In this document: positions 60,160 through 64,000 of the stretch, piece by piece
Layout: each line of letters begins with the position of its first letter
How positions within the stretch are numbered: position 1 is the first letter of the stretch
NCBI GenBank assembly: GCA_025345505.1
Contig: JANVCC010000167.1
Location: 426,399 to 490,398 of the forward strand
DNA: 64,000 nucleotides
Source: Todiramphus chloris collaris
Taxonomy: Eukaryota > Chordata > Aves > Coraciiformes > Alcedinidae
Direction: 5' to 3'
Position numbers and translations under genes: made by a program
Notes under the pieces: model-generated
Seen by the model: only the letters and a program-made list of their open reading frames with translations
Told to the model about the DNA's origin: nothing
Database searches by the model: none

Positions 60160-60595
60160 TTGCAAGAACCTAGATGACAAGCAGATGAAGATAAGCCAGC
60201 AGTGTGCCCAGCTGGCCAAGAAAGCCAAGGGCATCCTGGCCTGGATCAGGAATGATGTGGAGCAGCAGGAGCACTGATTGTCCCTCTGTACTCAGCACTG
60301 GTGAGGCCTCACCTTGAGTATTGGGTCTAGTTTGGGGCACCTGAATACAAGAGAGATGTCAAGGTGCTGGAGCGGGTGCAGAGGAGGCAACGAAGCTGGT
60401 CAAGGGACTGGAGAACAAACCTTATGAAGAGAGATTGAAGGAGCTGGGCCTGTTTAGTTTGAGGAAGAGGAGGCTGAGGGGAGACCTCCTCACTCTCCAA
60501 CTACCTGAAAGGCCATTGGAGAGAGGATGGTGCTGGTCTCTTCTCACAGGTACTTATCCATAGAACAAGAGGGAATGGCCTCAAGCTGCACCAGG
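60160..60595 (+). mobile_element. CR1 host copy, left part (interrupted)
   Basis: Starts near CTAGATGACAAGCAGATG, contains AGCCAGCAGTGTGCCCAGC, TGGGCCTGTTTAGTTTGAGG and AATGGCCTCAAGCTGCACCA, then stops at CAGGG where another CR1 begins. It resumes at 60982. Confidence 0.9.
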
Positions 60596-60981
60596 GAAAG
60601 GCTGGAGGATCTGAGGCTGTTTAGCCTTGAGAAAAGAAGGCTGAGGGGAGACCTTATTGCCCTCTCCAGCTACCTGAAGGGAAGTTGTAGCGAGGCGGGA
60701 GTTGGTCTGTTCTCCCTGGTGACAAGGGACGGAACAAGAGGAAATGGCCTGAAGTTGAACCAGGGAAGGTTCAGGCTAGATATTGGGAAGAATTTCTTTC
60801 CAGAAAGGGTTGTCAGGCTTGGAATGGGCTGCCCAGGGAGGTGGTGGAGTCACCATCCCTGGAGGTGTTTTAAGAGCTGGGTAGATGTTGTGCTTAGGGA
60901 CATGGTTTAGTGGTTTTGATAGGGCTGAGAATAAGGTTGGACTTGATGATCTTGAAGGTCTCTTCCAGCCAGAGCTCTTCT
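60596..60981 (+). mobile_element. CR1 inserted inside another CR1
   Basis: The frame reads [20 protein letters not shown] and [20 protein letters not shown], so the same tail region occurs a second time within 200 bp. It ends GGTCTCTTCCAGCC and AGAGCTCTTC, a decayed CR1 tip. Confidence 0.9.
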
Positions 60982-61213
60982 AGGGGAGGTTTAGGCTGGA
61001 CATGAAGGAAAACTGTTTCCCAGCAAGAGCAGTCAGAGACTGGAACAGGCTGCCCAGGGAGGGGTTGAGTCCCCATCCCTGGAGGTGTTTAAGGGTCATT
61101 TAGATGTGGTGCTGGGGGACACAGTTTAGGGGTGAGCTTTGTAGAGCAGGGTTACTCGTTGGGCTTGCTGATCCCAAGGGTCTTTTCCCACCTGAATGAT
61201 TCTGTGATTCTAA
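60982..61213 (+). mobile_element. CR1 host copy, right part (resumed)
   Basis: AGGGGAGGTTTAGGCTGGAC continues exactly where the left part stopped (LHQG then GRFRLDMKENCF). Its tip subfamily (GATCCCAAGGGTC, TGATTCTGTGATTC) differs from that of the inserted copy. Confidence 0.9.
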
Positions 61214-62424
61214 CCTGCAGGTGAATTCTCTGGATATCAGAGCAAAAAGCTGCAGTGCTGCTTGGAATGCTTGTGACCTGAGCTACAGGCAGTGTCCAGT
61301 ATGAGTGTGTTCTGTGCTGCATTCGTTCGCCTGTTCCCACTTGCAAAGGAGTAGGGGGGAACCACACAACTAGGTCTGACAAGAGCAAGGGCCAACGAGG
61401 GCTGGTTTACAAGGTATGCAAAGCTCCTAGTGTTGGTCTGTGGTTTTCATAAGGGAAGTGCTCAGAGCTGCCCATCTTCTAGACAGAGAAGGTCCAGTTA
61501 GGGACCCATAGGTGCAGCTCCTGGTAGGTGACAACAAGGAGTGTGTTCCATTGCTGAAACTGGTGCAGGTGATGAGTATCTGGCTGCTGCCATAGTATGG
61601 ATTGCATGAAAAGGCTTCTCTTGGTTCATACCAGTGTCAGGTACCTGTTGACTGTATGAACTGAGGTGGGTGAGCACAGCCTGCTCTAGGATGGCTCAGA
61701 AGTGCAGAGCTCTTCAGAAAGGTTGTGCAATAACTTCCTTTGCAGTGCCTTTAGAGGGAGAGCCTGTCTGCCTCAAAGTCAGCTGAGAATTACCATCTGC
61801 TGAAGGTCTGGCACTTTCCTACAGCAGGCTCTGAGGAAAATCTAGTGTCCACCAACCACTGACACAAAAGGTTTGGTGCCTGTCCATGGGTTTTCCCCAT
61901 CTGCATGCTTACAGAGAAAATCAAGTGGTTCTGTTGCCATCTCTGAGATGGATAGGCTGTTTGGGAGGTTCAGTTTTGCTTGGTAGCATCCCAGAGAAGC
62001 TGAGTTTGTTTTGCTAACAAACTCTTGCTCAGAACTCTTCTCGAGGCAGCTTGCAGTCCACTTCAGTAGGCTTGAAGCCTTATTTCCAAACTCAGTAAAA
62101 GAAAATAGATGCATCTGTCAAACATGTCAGTGAAATGGAAGATTTCCTGCAGTATATATACAACTCTGGCCTTTCCATGACTGTTTTGGTACCTACAGCC
62201 CATGCAAGATGGGTTTGGAGGGGTTGGGGGAGTAATGAAGTAGTGGGACCCCTGAGTTTAAGGGATTGGAGTTGACAGTGTTTGGTCAAAATGTAGAGGA
62301 AAAGGCAGCTAGAATAGGGTGTATTAGATGATTGTTATACCCACTGTTTTCTTTCCACCCGCACTTCATTGGAATGGAACCCATTTTCTATTGCATTAGC
62401 AAATTCCTCCAGCACTCCATGACT
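61214..62424. other. Unique sequence, no gene recognised
   Basis: Minus frame 61842-62114 (90 codons) has no recognisable domain. Confidence 0.4.
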
Positions 62425-62600
62425 GCAGGAGGGGATTATTGTAATGAGCTCTGCCTGGGGCTGCATCTTCACACCACTCAGAAACTGAAACTTCTGAAAC
62501 TGGTGCAAGAGGCCACAATTTGCTTATTAAGTGGAGTTGGATCAGACCATCTTGACCATGGTACTTTGGGACGGGCAGTGGCAGCGAGCTGGGAAGTAGG
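62425..62600 (+). mobile_element. Ancient L2-like LINE RT C-terminal fragment
   Basis: In the frame starting 62332, residues about 34-76 read GDYCNELCLGLHLHTTQKLK and then LVQEATICLLSGVGSDHL. This matches the D-Y-C-N-x-L-x-x-G-L-P, K-L-Q-x-V-Q-N-A-A-x-R-L-L pattern found after the RT domain in L2 and related reptile LINEs, a pattern not seen in the CR1 copies here. Short and decayed. Chance similarity is possible but unlikely over this span. Confidence 0.55.
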
Positions 62601-62700
62601 TGATCACGTTATACCTTTCCCAGTTAGGCTGGCAGTTAACTGGTAAGCAGATCTCTCCCTGTGCCTCTTTTCTGGAGCTGTAAGGGAGGCCTTGTGTGCT

Positions 62701-62762
62701 GCCGGGAGGAGGGGATTGCCGGGAGGAGGGGATTGCCGGGAGGAGGGGATTGCCGGGAGGAG
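62701..62762. repeat. 17-bp minisatellite, 3.6 copies
   Basis: Unit GCCGGGAGGAGGGGATT repeats without change at 62701, 62718 and 62735, with a partial unit from 62752. Because 17 is not a multiple of three, every frame through it shifts. Confidence 0.97.
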
Positions 62763-64000
62763 CTGCTCTTCTCCAGTTGCATCCTGGAGCTCTTCCCAGT
62801 TGTGGTATGCACTGCGACTGGGCTACGTGGATCTGTTGGTCCCTGCATGGGGCTTGTTCTTCCATTGTGTGATGGGAGGGTGAGTGAAGCTATTCTGTGT
62901 GCCATGAAGCTATTCCAGGTGGTTGTTAGATTTCTATGTGTTTGGCTTAGCCTGGGGAGAGTAATGCAAGAGCAAAGCTAAATTAAATGGTTTGGTTTAA
63001 GGGGTACCTGAGTTAAAGCAAAGGGAACAAAGTTGTTCAGTATTGGGTTGGTTGGTTGATTGAGCTCATGTGGAGTGTTGATCCAGAGTCATCCCAAGGA
63101 GCAGTTTTGCTGGATGGGGCATTCCAGGGGGTGCTTTAAGTGTCTGGAGCCTAAACAGAAAGAGCCCAGACACCACTGTCACCCTCCCCTCCCTTGGCTT
63201 TTCCAGAGTATGTTTATCCTTGTCCGGTAACAAATCATTCTTGGAGCTGAAACTTGGACCCGTTACCCTGTCCCCAGAGGGTGCCTCCTGAAATCCCATC
63301 GTAGCACAAACACAGCCCTTGGTGGGCTCTCTCCAGAGGTGATAGCCTTGCCATTTATGGATTACTTCAGCCCCACGAGGTCAGGAGCATCATTTGTGCT
63401 TTAAAAAGAAAATGTGACGAGACGTTGTTTGGAGTCGCAAAGCTCACAACTGTGTTTGCTAAAGGATAAAGAACAAGAGATGATAAACCACCTGAAATCA
63501 GTAGCGTTCCTAAAGGTACTGGGGTTGTGTTTTGTCTGTTCTTTGCTTACAAACTCTACATCTGGGATGGCAGGAGGGCAGGCTGCTCAGGGTGAAGCTT
63601 CTCTGCCTCTGGCAGGGGTGAGAGCTGCTCATTGCTGTCTGAGACCGTGTGCCCTGCAGGCACCACTTTCCCTTGAAGGTTTGTTCCTCTGACACCTCCT
63701 GAGACCTCCCTTTGTCACTCTTCTTTGTCATATGGATGTAGCTTTTCCTCCCTCTTTGTTTTTCCATTCACAAGGCTGGGAAATACTTTTTTCTTGCTTG
63801 ATAAAACACATAATCCAAGGAAATTCCTGAATTCATGTAATAGCTCGTGGCCATTTCAGGTCTGGCATGGCTCTTTTAGGTGGAGATACAAACGGAGGCA
63901 TTTGATGAGAGAAAGGCTTTCAGACCAGCTATTTCTATTCCCAGACAGATTCCAGAAAGCTCACCAAGGGACACTGAAGCACAGAGGGGGAAAAAAAAGG
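62763..64000. other. Unique sequence to window end, no gene recognised
   Basis: No repeat or exon supported. An A-run sits at the very end (63989-63997). Confidence 0.4.

Noticed and set aside
62701-62762. CRISPR-like array
   Set aside because: Repeats are head-to-tail without spacers, and the genome is avian.

Overview
This window is vertebrate nuclear DNA, almost certainly from a bird. The main evidence is its dense population of CR1 LINEs, recognised by ORF2 reverse-transcriptase fragments, 5' truncation and 3' ends that close on short ATTCTATG-type repeats, together with a GC-rich CpG island beside an assembly gap. I count about 35 CR1 segments covering roughly 16-17 kb (about a quarter of the window). 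That is high for a bird and would fit a lineage with a large CR1 expansion such as Piciformes, but this is inference, not identification.

No complete host protein-coding gene could be supported. Nearly all long open frames are CR1 remnants or chance frames. The one place that looks like a gene start is the CpG island at about 31.6-32.2 kb, which is cut by a 400-base run of N (31200-31599). A good minus-strand splice donor (GTAAGAG) lies just left of the gap. The rest reads as intron or intergenic sequence.

Layout. 0-0.5 kb: a 47-bp exact direct repeat 486 bp apart, probably LTR-like. 0.5-13 kb: mostly unique sequence with small CR1 tails and an (AG)n tract. 13.5-25.4 kb: medium CR1 copies on both strands, including a 300-bp inverted repeat (15045-15344 against 16087-16380) that carries the same non-CR1 flank in both arms. 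25.9-28.7 kb: an old CR1 interrupted by two younger CR1s, ending in a nearly perfect 47-bp foldback hairpin. 31-32.2 kb: gap and CpG island. 35.1-37.6 kb: the longest CR1, minus strand, about 700 ORF2 codons in one frame with a few stops. 37.9-40.7 kb: two opposed copies of a diverged CR1 family with a TATTC-type tail. 41.9-61.2 kb: more CR1, including a clear CR1-in-CR1 nest at 60.2-61.2 kb. 62.4-62.6 kb: an older, different LINE fragment (L2-like), followed by a 17-bp minisatellite.

No genes work together here as a pathway. What the window records is successive retroposition: nested, opposed and recombined CR1 copies around a probable promoter. Boundaries were read by eye and may be off by 5-30 bases.
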